Below are positions 23,581-34,859 of a DNA stretch of 64,000 bases, piece after piece. Each line of letters begins with the position of its first letter. Position 1 is the stretch's first letter. Where the stretch lies: the NCBI RefSeq assembly GCF_905147045.1, contig NC_065910.1, forward strand, positions 7,564,001-7,628,000, written 5' to 3'. The notes beneath the pieces are model-generated. The model was not told where the DNA came from. It saw only the letters and a program-made list of their open reading frames with translations, and made no database searches. The position numbers were made by a program, and so were the translations under genes. This stretch comes from Nymphalis io (taxonomy: Eukaryota > Arthropoda > Insecta > Lepidoptera > Nymphalidae).

Positions 23581-25200
23581 CTAAATGATTAGATGATTTT
23601 GTTATGGATTTTGAAATTGAAATTGAAAAGCTTTGGATTTTAGTAGCTTTGTTGTTTTTTCTTATACCGAATATGTTCATATTAGCAACACTAATACATG
23701 AACATATATTTAATCAAAAATATTTAACATCGAAAAATATTCTTTTTAATATCAATTGATATTGGTTTCCTAAGTGTATTGTTAATTTTAGATTGATACA
23801 AAAAACAATATAAAAAAAAGATATATTTGATTTTCTTTATTTTGTCTCCCCTTACATATTTTGCAAACACTGCATGTGATTGTTCTGTGGAATCCTTAAA
23901 CGTTGCTGTCAGAACCTTATTCGGTCTGCGGTCGCTTTATCAACAGAACATATTAATTATAGGAAAAACCAATATGTAGCGGAAGTGGGAGACTTAATGA
24001 AACACTGTATGTACCATATACATTTGTTTTTTTAAGTGGGCGGCTAGCCAAGTTTGAAATTACAACAAGAAGCGGAATAACATTCAAATAATTCTCTGGA
24101 TACTTGTAATGATGCAATTTAGAAATAAAATGGTTGTGTTAACTGAACGTTTTTTATGGCACACTGCCTATAGATATTGGTTTTACATTATATATATATT
24201 ACCAATATGATTAAGTTATAATTACTATAATATATGTTAACGATATTTAAAGTATACAACAACAATCATGATTTATTTCAAAAATATAAGGCAAAACAAA
24301 TGCTTTAATGAATTTTAAGAATAATATTTCCATTACAATAATAGCCTAAACTATTAATTTTCATTTACTCACATATTGTAACGTACTACGCATTACTATT
24401 TTTTTATGTGCTGCAATTGGGAAAGAACATTCCATTTATATAAAGGAATGAACAGGATGAAAAGTCTTAATTTAAAGACCTTTTTCAATTAGAACCGACT
24501 TGCTCTGATAATGTTCCTTATAAATCTGACGCTGAGTAACTTATGGGTATGTACAACGTAGCAAACGCTCAAGTTGTTAGTGTGGAAACACACTAATATG
24601 TTTTTTTTTTTTAATTCATTCTGAACGGCAAAGGTCAAAAGGATGATCGGTTTAAGTACTTATATATGTATGAAAAATAATACGAATTTGTAACCATTGT
24701 TGGTTATAAAATAATATTACAAGTTACATTACATGTACACCGGTCGTCATCATAGTTGTAACTGAACTTAACTTGAAGATTTATATATATTTTTTTATTA
24801 GGTATTGCTGTTGAGCCTACTGTAGTCGACATCGTTACATTTACCCCGGAGCAGTAAAAAGACATAGCCATAAAAAGGTGAGCCCTTGAGCAGCTCAGTG
24901 AGACGAAATTATTAAGGGTATTATAAAATGATAGATCAGTACGCCAGTTAATGGTAGCTGTGAACAGTAAAGCTGTCTAATAACGTTAAGCTGCAAGTTT
25001 TACCTTGTCCTCTTATTTATTTCGGTCTATGGTGGTGACTACTTACCATCATGTGGCCCTTTTGTATACTAGTGATATATCATGATCGGTTGTAATTACA
25101 TAATTATGTAACTTTTAAGCCAATAAATGTTATTATTACTACTTATGTAACTTACACAATTGTATAGTAATCTAATCGTGAAAATTGAGAAAGGAATGCT
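23581..25200. other. No gene seen
   Basis: AT-rich. A small family B remnant (CTACTTACCATCATGTGGCC) sits at about 25035-25060. Confidence 0.45.
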
Positions 25201-25204
25201 GTTA

Positions 25205-25265
25205 GTTGAATGAAAAAAGTCAAGACTAGTCGAGAAGAGTCGAGTAAAGTCGAGTAGAGTTAAAT
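25205..25265. repeat. Short tandem repeat, GTCGAG unit
   Basis: Four to five imperfect copies of an 11-base unit of the type AAGAGTCGAGT. Confidence 0.7.
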
Positions 25266-25317
25266 AGATAATTTTAGTAACCGTTACCAGAAACCCCACT
25301 ACGTTTATATGTAGATA

Positions 25318-25398
25318 ACCGTAACAGCCTATGAATGTCTCACACGATTATCGGTTAAGATTCACGCGTTCTTACCACTCTCTCACTCTTACATCTCG
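25318..25398 (-). repeat. SINE family A, internally deleted copy
   Basis: The reverse complement joins the tRNA-like head (GTGAATCTTAACCGATAATC) directly to the last bases of the SINE (GACATTCATAGGCTGTTACG). About 200 bases of body are missing. Confidence 0.7.
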
Positions 25399-25399
25399 G

Positions 25400-25799
25400 C
25401 TCGTTTATAGATGAAGAACTAAGTAAATTAAATTTTAATCAAATTACATTTTTTCATTAAATAACTTTCTGAAATACTGTTCGACGTAATAATTAACGAA
25501 TCGACCAATTAAGTCTAATCAAATTAAAATTCCGAAGCACTGATTCGTTATAGTGAATCACTTCGTTAATTTATTAAACTAAATTAATAATTAATACGAA
25601 AAGATGTTATATATAAAGAATTTGGTGATTATAATTGTAACACGAAGTATTATTTAATAGTAACTGTTAAACGAATATAATAAATTTGGTTGATGTTTTT
25701 AAGCTTCTATAGTCTGATCAAAATAATAACAAGACATAGTTTACTTCAAATGAGATTTTAAATTAAGAACTTATTGAATATTAGTAAGCATGTATTGTT
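25400..25799. other. No gene seen
   Basis: AT-rich. Nothing recognised. Confidence 0.5.
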
Positions 25800-26130
25800 G
25801 GTGACTGTGGAAGGGCTTTTAACAGTCCCTTCTGGGTGGGCAACATCCACTCATCGATGATGTGTAAGCCAGTGTAAAATTACTGATAGAAGAAATATAA
25901 CGCCTCAGATCCCACGGTTGGCAATGCATTGACAATCATGTAAAAACTGTTTTTTGTTTGTAGTCCCAGTAAAAGCAGTAAAATTAATTTTAATTTGTGG
26001 TAGGGCTTTGTGCAAGCTCGTCAGGGTATGTACCAGCCAATTATCAATTATTCTAATACCAAACGCAAAACTTAGCCAGTGTAACCACAGGCATAAGGGA
26101 CACAAAATCTTAACTCCCAAGGTTAATAAT
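25800..26130 (+). repeat. LINE-tail family B, two degraded pieces
   Basis: Pieces at about 25800-25935 and 25997-26130 each carry diverged versions of GGGTAGGTACC, GCCAGTGTAA and CCCAAGGTTGG in the family order. Confidence 0.6.
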
Positions 26131-26142
26131 ATATATAATATT

Positions 26143-26320
26143 CTGGGACATTTTTCACACACGGTCATCTGATCCCAAATTAAGCTTGTACAAAGCTTGT
26201 GCTATGGAAACCAGACGACTGATATACTACATATACTACTTTTCTTTTGTAAATACATACTTATATAGATAATAATGATAACACCCAGACTTAGGACAAA
26301 CATGAATGAACATGTCGTTC
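26143..26320 (-). repeat. SINE family D, 3' part
   Basis: The reverse complement carries the CCTAAGTCTGGGTGT, TATATAAGTATGTATTTAC and GGGATCAGATGACCGTGTGT blocks. The tRNA-like head is missing. Confidence 0.75.
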
Positions 26321-26849
26321 ATGCCCAGGTTGGTGGCCCATTGACGATAATATAAGAGATGGTTAATATTTCATATTGCTAATGTCGATAGGCCATCTTC
26401 TTTCCGAATCGTTGGTAGTGTGACATTTAATTTAATCCTTTAACATTGAAGACTACTTATTTGAATAAAGAATTATTTGGTTTGAAACTCATATTTCTGC
26501 CTAAAATGTTTCTGGTTGTTTTTTTTAAAAGCATTTGAATTTAACAACATTGCAGTGTGCGTCTAGATTAACATCAGGTTCAGTGCTTCGTACTAAAATG
26601 CTTGTTTACGAATTTCGATGCGTTTTTAAAAGTTTTGTTTTAACGTCTGATTTATACAATATAATATTTTTGTTTCATATTATAATGTAACAGATGTTTT
26701 ATATTTGTCGCAATAATAAGGAAAATGCAGTCGATTTCATTTGTTAAAATTTTATTAAAAAAATCTCGTAGCAAATCTATCTGCATTGGTCTAGTAGAAT
26801 GAATTTTAGAAAATACTGTCATATAGGAGCTGCTTCACCCGCGTATTGT

Positions 26850-26940
26850 GAGTTCCAAGGTTGGTGACACATTGGCGATGTCTATGGGCTGTGGTGACCA
26901 TCAGGTGACCCATTTTCCCAACCTGCCCTATTTTTTATAT
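26850..26940 (+). repeat. LINE-tail family B, 3' fragment
   Basis: GAGTTCCAAGGTTGGTGACA, then a CTATGGGCTGTGGTGACCAT block and an A-rich end. Confidence 0.6.
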
Positions 26941-27711
26941 AAAAAGAAATATAATGTTAAAGTTAAATTGAGAAATAGGATAAAATTAAAAACGAGTGCT
27001 GCTTAATTTATAATTAAAACAGCTCATAAGCGTGCTACAGGGAAAACTAATTTATTATATGATTTTGTATTCAATAATCCTATTCAAAATCAAAATTAGA
27101 ATATTGTCAGTAAATTGCATTATATTTTAAAGGCTTTGTGTCGTTTGTGTGTGATCGAAAACATAAAAACATAAAATTTTCTCTATACAAAAAAAGGCGC
27201 TGTTGAGATTAGAGGACTACGGGAAAAAAATGACAACGTTTTTAATTAATTACTATATAGTGGGTATATATATTTTCTTAAGAATAATTTGTACAACGCC
27301 AAATAAAATTATATACAATATTATCTGTCGTTATAGATATAAAAAAATATAAATTACATTTTAAAATTACATCTAGAAACGCAGAGAGCAAACTACAGCA
27401 AACTAGATAGTTTTAAATAAAGAAGTGTCATTATACTAAATATTTCCAACCGCTTCATTATCAGCAGATTACTTGCTTCGGTTCCATTTAATAAAGTTAC
27501 AAAAGTTTTACAATAATGAGAATTCAGCGTTTCATAAAGATATTCCTGAACGCAAAATACATTTGCAATTGAGTCGAATCGAAGGAATATCGGGGATCGA
27601 TCTCGAAGACAAGCAGACATCTAATCTACATAATGCCAACGTTGGCTTAAGGGAATTGTCCACTTCATGCTACAATTTGTAGCTGTAATGGATATAATAA
27701 TAAGAATAACG
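26941..27711. other. No gene seen
   Basis: A 69-codon + strand frame at 27473-27682 is slightly richer in GC. It has no recognised motif and no clear splice context, so it is not called. Confidence 0.4.
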
Positions 27712-27790
27712 TCCTCTAGACCGATTACGACCACGGCGGCTGATCTCAAGAGAGATTAGCCAACTGCACAGGACATATTATAGTGCACAA
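27712..27790 (-). repeat. SINE family C, 3' fragment
   Basis: The reverse complement TGTCCTGTGCAGTTGGCTAA, then TCTCTTGAGATCAGCCGCCG, matches 13310-13365. Confidence 0.6.
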
Positions 27791-27859
27791 GTTTGTGCGC
27801 AGAGATATTGTATAATTGAAAATATTACCATATTATACATAAAGCCAATCGCAGGAGGC

Positions 27860-27915
27860 TTGGGGGAGGCCTTTGTCCAGCAGTGGACGTCTTTCGGCTG
27901 ATATGATGATGATAA
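27860..27915 (+). repeat. 3' tail of an RTE-type LINE
   Basis: GGGGGAGGCCTTTGTCCAGC, AGTGGACGTC and a GATATGATGATGATAA end. It matches the last bases of the RTE element at 36400-36450 in reverse. Confidence 0.7.
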
Positions 27916-28069
27916 GCCGACAACAATCCCATACAAGCTGAGATAATTGAGCCCCAAAGGTACTTTCCGAGTCAGTGGAATGTAAAAACTGACAGCTTCC
28001 GAACTTCTTACTACTACAGATAATTTCTTTAAAAAAATGATATTTTTACACGAGGTTTTAGACTAAGTT

Positions 28070-28125
28070 TAAGTAGCTTACAAGTCTCCAGACGTCCTAG
28101 TTTCTGGAGACTTATACACTACTTA
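28070..28125. repeat. Long stem-loop, 23-base arms
   Basis: Arm 28070-28092 pairs with 28103-28125 at 20 of 23 positions, the inner 11 pairs perfect (AAGTCTCCAGA with TCTGGAGACTT), around a 10-base loop. Neither arm belongs to a repeat family recognised here. Confidence 0.7.
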
Positions 28126-28759
28126 TGAAAATTACTAATTTAAATTTATATTCCTATTATATATTATTATAGCTTGACTGTGGACAACATTCTTAATCTA
28201 CATAAAGACTGTGTTTCCTTAATCCCGATAATGGACGTAGATTTGACGGCTCCGGGAGATACTGTAATTGATCCTTGTTCAATTATATTTTAAGAAAAAT
28301 GATTTTGTTTCATCAAGGTATAATATTACGCTGTCAAATTATAATTTCAAAAATGATAAGAAAATAAACCAGGTAATACAATATTTAAAAAAAATATCCA
28401 TCTGTCCTTAAGTAAGCTGTTTGAATAAATTATTTTATTTTATAAAGTAAAGCATTTATTTCAAAAATATGGGATTCATATTTTATAATTTGACTAATAT
28501 TATATTATAAATGGGAAGATAAATCTGTCTGATATTTGATATCCGTGTAATTGATTAACTTTATCGAATACCACAAAGCAAATGGTCAAAGCCAGTTCGG
28601 GTCAGATTTTCAGGCTTGCCTCATTACCCGGCCAGATAGTCGATATTTTTTATTGTGTGGTTATTAAAAATAATGCTTAAAAGGCCAAGCCCTAGGTACT
28701 TTTTCACTACTGGCCGTTTTATTCTGTGGGTCATTTTATGTGGTGTGTCGTGTCTATTT

Positions 28760-28966
28760 TGTTTGTTCATTTAATATATTTATTTTATTTTAGTTCCTTA
28801 AGGCAATAATAGATGGCGCTGTATGCCAGTTAAATCGCGCTGTCAAGTTATTTTTCTTAGACCTTATACTCGGTAGCGATTTGTTTCGGTGTGAATAAAA
28901 TTGAGGAGAATAAAGGAGTTTACATACAGTGGTGGTGTGTTCCTTACTTTTTTGAGTTCCCAAACA
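28760..28966 (+). repeat. 5' LTR of the BEL/Pao element
   Basis: 207 bp, TG at the start and CA at the end. No difference from the 3' LTR was seen by eye. It contains AATAAAATTGAGGAGAATAA, whose AATAAA is a polyadenylation-type signal, near position 130 of the LTR. Confidence 0.95.
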
Positions 28967-28968
28967 TT

Positions 28969-28986
28969 TGGTGCCGAAACCCGGGA
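28969..28986 (+). other. Primer binding site of the BEL/Pao element
   Basis: TGGTGCCGAAACCCGGGA begins two bases after the 5' LTR. It starts with TGG, the complement of a tRNA CCA end, as in retroelements primed by a tRNA 3' end. The tRNA species was not determined. Confidence 0.8.
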
Positions 28987-29159
28987 GGAGGAGGAGGAGG
29001 AAGAAACAGAATCTGAAGATAGTGCAGTGAGTGACATAGTGTAATAGTAAGTGGTGCAAGTGATATTCTAAGGACAATAAACTGTAAGTACGAAATTGGA
29101 CTTTAAAAAGTAATAGTTAATAATAGTTTAAGTTAAAAACAGTAAATTAGAAGTGATTT

Positions 29160-29540
29160 GATTTGGACTTAGAAAAATTTAAAGACAATTGTGGACTTAG
29201 ACAATTTTATCTATCTTGAACTTAGAATATTTCAGTGAATTTTATCTTTGCAAAATTATGAGTGAATATTAACTTAGAATATTTGAGACGTTGTTTGGAC
29301 TTAGAAAAATTTGTGTGATATTAACTTAGAAAATTTGGAGTGACTATTAACTTAGAATATTTTGTACCTTTTTGGACTTAGCAAATTTCTTGTGATTTTT
29401 TAACTTAGAAAATTTCAAGTGAATATTAACATAGAAAAATTAAGAGACTTTGGACGTAAACAATTTGTGTTTACTAGATTTTAAGTAAATGTTTTAAGGA
29501 CTTGTAAAATTTTTATTAATATGGGACTTAAGAAAATTGC
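29160..29540 (+). repeat. Leader array of ~26-nt degenerate repeats in the BEL/Pao element
   Basis: The core AACTTAGAAWATTT recurs near 29167, 29194, 29219, 29271, 29299, 29322, 29348, 29376, 29402, 29429, 29453 and 29525. Most spacings are 24-28 bases, with spacers of the type GTGAATATT or GGACTTTTTG. It lies wholly in the untranslated leader upstream of the Gag start. Confidence 0.85.
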
Positions 29541-29633
29541 AGTGAATTGACAGCATTTATAGTCAACAGTATTGTAGCGAATATTTCTGAGACAAATAGT
29601 TTTTTTAATTGGATTGCTATTTTGTTATAAAAA

Positions 29634-32600
29634 ATGGAGGCAATGTTATCGACACAGGAAGAATTTTACAAACAACTGTTGAAATCAGAAGCTAATTTTA
29701 AGAAGTCGCCCAGAGACCGAATTAAGGAAGCATATTTAGAGACAAGATTAGAAAATGTAGAGCAACTATGGAATGACTTCAGACAAGGCCATATGGAAAT
29801 CGTAGCAAAAATTGATAAGGTGCAAAAGGAAAAGGAAAGCTATTTTACATCCGAGAAATATGATTTATTTTATGAAACTTATGTCAATTATAAAAGTATT
29901 CTAAAAGAAACACTTGCTTTAATTCTCGCTAAAAAGAAAACAGCTAGTGATGCAGAAAATAGCTCCGCGCCCACGAATCCAAACATTTACGAAGTTAAAT
30001 TGCCCAGAATTCAATTGCCAACGTTTACCGGCAAATACAATGAATGGCAAACTTTCTATGATATGTTTGTGTCTTTAATTCATAATAATAAAAGTTTGTC
30101 GGACGTCCAAAAACTTCACTATTTAAAAGGAAGTCTTTCTGGAGAGCCTGAAGCGTTGATTAGAAATTTTTCTACAACTGAGTTAAATTATACAGAAGCC
30201 TGGAAACAGTTAACAAAAAGATATGATAATAAAAGATACAATTGTAACGCGATTTTAAAAACCTTTTTCTCACAAAAATCCTTACATAATGAGTCACCGG
30301 CTGGCATTAAATCGTTGTTAGACACAACAAGTTCCTGCTTGAAGGGTCTTAGTAATTTAGGCGTCGACGTGAGTACGTGGGATATTATTGTAGTGTATTT
30401 TGTGGTTTCGAAGCTAGATGTGGAATCTCGTAAGCAATGGGAAAATTTACAAAGTCGTGCTACAGATGAACTAACATCATGGTTGAAACTTGTTGAATTT
30501 TTAGAATCTCGTTTCAGAAGTTTAGAAATGATTGAATCCGGAAAACAGAACCCTATTTCACATGCTTCCAATACCGCACGACCTATACCAAGACCAAAAT
30601 CATTTCATACCACGCTTCAAGACAATCATAAGCCGAAAGATCCTACTTGTACTTTATGCAAAGAAAAACACTATATTTTTAACTGCAAGCAATTTGGTCA
30701 GCAGACGGTGACAGAGAGACAAAACTTTGTGCAGAAAACAGGTCTATGTTTTAATTGCTTATCGAATACTCATCCGGTTAGCCGATGTCGACAAGCGAAA
30801 AGCTGCCGTCGGTGTGGAAAAAGACATCACTCATTACTGCACTTTGAGAGGGAAGATTTACAAGGGAACACAAACTACGTAGAGAATAAGGAAGAGAAAG
30901 AGAAACAAATTTCACACACTCCTCTTGAAACAAAAGTTGTAGCGAATTTTGCGAAGGGAGATTTATATCGTTACAGCGTTTTACTTGCAACAGCGGTTGT
31001 TAAAGCTAATTCAAGAAACGGAAGTAAATATACTATACGAGCGTTACTTGATCAGGGCTCACAAGCCTCTTTTATCACAGAAACTGCAGTACAATTACTT
31101 GGGTTAAAACGAAAGCCAATTATTGGTTTGGTGTCAGGAATAGGGGATGGTCAGATGCGAATAAATTATGAGACTTCATTAGTAATAGAACCACATTATA
31201 ATTCTGATCATCAAATTCATGTCAATGCGTACATATTGTCTACACTTGCGTCAGTACTACCAACAAGTAATTTTAATACACCAGATTGGTTAGAACACGA
31301 GAACCTTGCACTAGCCGATCCTGGATTTGGAACACCAAGCAAAATCGATATTTTGCTTGGAGCTGAGGTTTACAGCGAAGTGATATTAACTGGAATTATC
31401 AAAAATCCTCAAGGAAATCTCATAGCTCAGAATACAATCCTTGGCTGGATTTTGTCCGGAAGAGTGTCGCAAGATTTAGTCAGTGAAAGAGAGAAAGTTA
31501 TAAGTATGCATGTTAATGTTAGAGAAGATGACCTATTGAAACAATTTTGGGAGATAGAAAATGAGCCGAATAGTCTGGAGAAAAGGTTAACTAAAACAGA
31601 AATTTACTGTGAAGAGTTTTATAACAGAACTACAGAGAGAAATAAGGATGGTAGATTTGTTGTGAGGTTACCGTTCACTGAAGAAGATCCAAAATGTCAA
31701 TATGGCAAGTCAAGAGAAATTGCGTTAAGAAGACTCCTGTATTTAGAAAAGAGATTGTTGAAGAATGATAAGTTGTACAATGATTATAGGAAAGTCATGG
31801 AAGAGTATTTAGCCTTGAATCATATGTCACGGGTAGATAGTGAAGATCTTAATAACCCAAACGCGGTCTATCTTCCTCATCATGCGGTTGTACGTGAAGA
31901 TAAAGAGACAACGAAAGTTCGAGTTGTTTTTAATGCATCTTCGAAAGGAATCAACAATGTATCATTAAATGACGATCTTTTGATTGGACCAAAGCTGCAG
32001 CAAGATTTGAGACATATTCTGTTGAGATGGAGGAAGCATCGAATTTGCATAGTGGCTGATTTAGTTAAAATGTATAGGCAGGTAAGGGTACATGATGAAG
32101 ACACAAATTTTCAGCGAATATTATGGAGAAATAGTCCTGATGAACCAGTCAAAGATTATAAATTATTAACTTTAACATTTGGCACAGCCTGTGCACCATA
32201 TTTAGCGGTAAAGACTTTACAGCATTTAGCCGAAATAGAATCACTTAAGTATCCAGTTGCATCCATTATCACAAAAAGAGATTATTATATTGATGACCTA
32301 ATGACTGGATGTGATAATTTAGAAGAAGCCATACAAATTTACAATGAGATGAATAGTTTAATGAATTCAGGAGGATTTCAGCTTCAAAAATGGAGCAGTA
32401 ATTCGGACATTTTACTAAAATATATTGATAAGGATAAACATCGATCTAATCAGTACGTACCCATTAAAGCAGACAACATGGTAAAAGTATTAGGTATCTG
32501 TTGGAATCGGAACACTGACAATTTCGAATATACTATAAATTTACCCGAGCCTAAGGTGCCTGTGACAAAACGTCAAGTTCTATCAGATATAGCAAGATTA

Positions 32601-34835
32601 TATGACCCAATAGGATGGATTGCGCCAATAGTTATAACAACCAAAATTTTTATTCAAAAATTATGGAAATCTAAATTAGGGTGGGATGAAGAATTGACAA
32701 CAGATTTAACAACAGAGTGGTTACAGTTTCGAAAAGATTTAATTGACGTTAAAAATATCATAATTCCAAGATGGCTAAATTACTCTAACGACTGTAAAAC
32801 AGAGTTACACGTTTTTTCTGATGCGTCACAGGCAGCTTATTCCGCGGCGGTTTACATTCGAATTATGAGTGAGGGAAATGTCTACGTAAAATTGATTTCA
32901 GCTAAAACAAAGGTCGCACCCATAGACAAAGAGTCATCAATCCCCAGATTAGAGTTATGCGGTGCACTTCTTGCAACAAAATTATTGTATGAAGTGTCCA
33001 TCGTAATGAACATACCCAAAGATAATTTATTTGCCTGGACGGATTCAACTGTTGTTTTAGCGTGGCTAAAAGGTCCTGCATGTCGTTGGGCGACTTTTGT
33101 AAGTAATAGGGTGTCGGAAATATTGACAATGCTTGAGTACACTCAATGGGGGTACGTAAAATCGAACATGAACCCAGCCGATTGCGCATCGAGGGGGCTG
33201 AGATGTAGGGATCTACGTGATCATCCGCTTTGGTGGTCCGGTCCAAGCTGGTTATCAAAACCTATAATTGATATTGAAAAATTAATAGATATTGACACAC
33301 AGGAAGAAGAAAAAGTAAGAAGTTTGACAGCGTATAATACACAGAGTGAGGAGGACTTTATTTGGGTTAAATTTTCTAATTTAGATAAAATGTTGAGAGT
33401 AATATCAATTTGTCGAAGATTTCTTAACTTGCTTTTGCCAAAAAATGAACGGAGAAAATTACCAGGACACGTTACTATTGATGAAATAAATCAGACTTTA
33501 CAGATATGCATTAAACAAGCTCAAAGTTTTGAATATCAACAAGAAATACAGCAGATACAATTACAGGGAGAAACATCTAAGAAGAGTGGTCTTTCCAACT
33601 TATACCCATTTTTAGATAAAAATGGGATTATGAGGGTTGGAGGACGTTTAGAACAGGCTGATATACGCTATGACATGAAACATCCAGTGATTATTCCTGC
33701 TAAGAGTCACCTTAGTAGGTTATTAATCTGTGATGCACATGAGAAAACCATGCATGGCGGACCACAGCTTATGTTAAATTTCTTAAGGACACGGTATTGG
33801 ATAGTAAGAGCAAAAGAGTTGGTAAAGAAACATTTCAGGAAATGTGTTATATGTCTTAGGTACTCAAAGGCATCTAATCAGCTCATGGGTCAACTTCCAG
33901 GAGTGAGGCTAAAGCCTAGTAAACCATTCAAATCCGCTGGAGTTGATTATGCTGGTCCCATAAATATAAGATTTTCTCCTGGACGAGGTGCTAAGTCATA
34001 TAAAGCATACATATGTTTATTTATTTGCATGGTTACTCGGGCCATTCATTTAGAAGTGGTTACGGATATGAGTGCAAAGGCATTTATTGCTGCTTTTCGA
34101 CGCTTTGTCTCGAGACGTGGTCACTGTCAAGATCTTTACAGTGACAACGGTACAAATTTTGTTGGAGCCGAGAAACAACTAAATGAAATGTTCCACAACG
34201 CACGTTCTGAGTTACCGAGTGAGATATCACGTTTGCTGACCTTCGAGAATACAAGGTGGCACTTTATTCCACCTCATGCTCCAAATTTCGGAGGCCTCTG
34301 GGAGGCAGGTGTAAGGTCTGTCAAAACGCATTTACGTAAAGTTATTGGTGATAGCACGCTGACTTACGAAGAATTATCTACAGTACTGACACAGGTGGAG
34401 GCTTGTCTAAACTCGCGTCCTTTATCCGTACTTTGCGACGACATTAATGACCTACTCCCACTGACACCAGGTCATTTCTTAATAGGAGAACCCATTCTTA
34501 ATGTAACTGATGTTGATTATTCTGATAAAAAATGTACTGGTCTGGAAAGATGGCATTTGACTCAAAAAATGGTTAACGATTTTTGGAAAAGGTGGTCGAA
34601 AGAATATTTGTTAACTTTAGCTAATAGATATAAGTGGAATAAGAAAAACCCAGAGCCTGACATCAATGATGTAGTAGTGTTAAGAGACGATTTTTTGCCA
34701 CCCTCTAAATGGCTCTTAGGAAAAATTGTTAAAAAACATCCTGGCCCTGATGATATCACAAGAGTCGTTACCGTAAAATGTAAAAATGGATATATTAAAC
34801 GTCCACTTCATAAAGTTAGTGTTTTAACAAAATAA
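29634..34835 (+). CDS. BEL/Pao Gag-Pol polyprotein, 1733 residues
   Basis: A single open frame encodes all functions for copying the element through RNA and inserting the DNA. The Gag part (about 120-300) resembles the DUF1759-type Gag of BEL elements. Three zinc-knuckle-like Cys/His clusters follow (about 339-351, 372-385 and 391-403). The aspartic protease motif LLDQGSQASF has its Asp at about 473. The reverse transcriptase active site is YIDD at 885-888. RNase H has FSDASQAAYSAA with Asp 1063 and a later WTDST. Integrase has a His-Cys zinc region, then Asp 1438 (DYAGP), Asp 1504 (SDNGTNF) and Glu 1557 (GLWEAG). The C-terminus fits the DUF5641-type tail of BEL integrases. The ATG at 29634 is the first in frame, with an A-rich context (ATAAAAAATGG). 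The length is normal for an intact BEL polyprotein and there is no stop or frameshift. It would act in cytoplasmic particles and then the nucleus. Confidence 0.95.
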   Translation: MEAMLSTQEEFYKQLLKSEANFKKSPRDRIKEAYLETRLENVEQLWNDFRQGHMEIVAKIDKVQKEKESYFTSEKYDLFYETYVNYKSILKETLALILAKKKTASDAENSSAPTNPNIYEVKLPRIQLPTFTGKYNEWQTFYDMFVSLIHNNKSLSDVQKLHYLKGSLSGEPEALIRNFSTTELNYTEAWKQLTKRYDNKRYNCNAILKTFFSQKSLHNESPAGIKSLLDTTSSCLKGLSNLGVDVSTWDIIVVYFVVSKLDVESRKQWENLQSRATDELTSWLKLVEFLESRFRSLEMIESGKQNPISHASNTARPIPRPKSFHTTLQDNHKPKDPTCTLCKEKHYIFNCKQFGQQTVTERQNFVQKTGLCFNCLSNTHPVSRCRQAKSCRRCGKRHHSLLHFEREDLQGNTNYVENKEEKEKQISHTPLETKVVANFAKGDLYRYSVLLATAVVKANSRNGSKYTIRALLDQGSQASFITETAVQLLGLKRKPIIGLVSGIGDGQMRINYETSLVIEPHYNSDHQIHVNAYILSTLASVLPTSNFNTPDWLEHENLALADPGFGTPSKIDILLGAEVYSEVILTGIIKNPQGNLIAQNTILGWILSGRVSQDLVSEREKVISMHVNVREDDLLKQFWEIENEPNSLEKRLTKTEIYCEEFYNRTTERNKDGRFVVRLPFTEEDPKCQYGKSREIALRRLLYLEKRLLKNDKLYNDYRKVMEEYLALNHMSRVDSEDLNNPNAVYLPHHAVVREDKETTKVRVVFNASSKGINNVSLNDDLLIGPKLQQDLRHILLRWRKHRICIVADLVKMYRQVRVHDEDTNFQRILWRNSPDEPVKDYKLLTLTFGTACAPYLAVKTLQHLAEIESLKYPVASIITKRDYYIDDLMTGCDNLEEAIQIYNEMNSLMNSGGFQLQKWSSNSDILLKYIDKDKHRSNQYVPIKADNMVKVLGICWNRNTDNFEYTINLPEPKVPVTKRQVLSDIARLYDPIGWIAPIVITTKIFIQKLWKSKLGWDEELTTDLTTEWLQFRKDLIDVKNIIIPRWLNYSNDCKTELHVFSDASQAAYSAAVYIRIMSEGNVYVKLISAKTKVAPIDKESSIPRLELCGALLATKLLYEVSIVMNIPKDNLFAWTDSTVVLAWLKGPACRWATFVSNRVSEILTMLEYTQWGYVKSNMNPADCASRGLRCRDLRDHPLWWSGPSWLSKPIIDIEKLIDIDTQEEEKVRSLTAYNTQSEEDFIWVKFSNLDKMLRVISICRRFLNLLLPKNERRKLPGHVTIDEINQTLQICIKQAQSFEYQQEIQQIQLQGETSKKSGLSNLYPFLDKNGIMRVGGRLEQADIRYDMKHPVIIPAKSHLSRLLICDAHEKTMHGGPQLMLNFLRTRYWIVRAKELVKKHFRKCVICLRYSKASNQLMGQLPGVRLKPSKPFKSAGVDYAGPINIRFSPGRGAKSYKAYICLFICMVTRAIHLEVVTDMSAKAFIAAFRRFVSRRGHCQDLYSDNGTNFVGAEKQLNEMFHNARSELPSEISRLLTFENTRWHFIPPHAPNFGGLWEAGVRSVKTHLRKVIGDSTLTYEELSTVLTQVEACLNSRPLSVLCDDINDLLPLTPGHFLIGEPILNVTDVDYSDKKCTGLERWHLTQKMVNDFWKRWSKEYLLTLANRYKWNKKNPEPDINDVVVLRDDFLPPSKWLLGKIVKKHPGPDDITRVVTVKCKNGYIKRPLHKVSVLTK

Positions 34836-34850
34836 ATATGATATTGTCAC

Positions 34851-34859
34851 GGTGGGCGG
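34851..34859 (+). other. Second purine-rich tract in the BEL/Pao element
   Basis: GGTGGGCGG, 16 bases after the Gag-Pol stop, is an exact copy of the core of the tract next to the 3' LTR (35166-35174). Confidence 0.45.

Noticed and set aside
27473..27682. 69-codon + strand ORF as a possible exon
   Set aside because: No motif, no clear acceptor and donor pair, and no continuation found on either side.
30188..33258. Antisense ORFs inside the BEL element (30188-30571, 32902-33258 and others)
   Set aside because: Shadows of the Gag-Pol frame, without motifs of their own.
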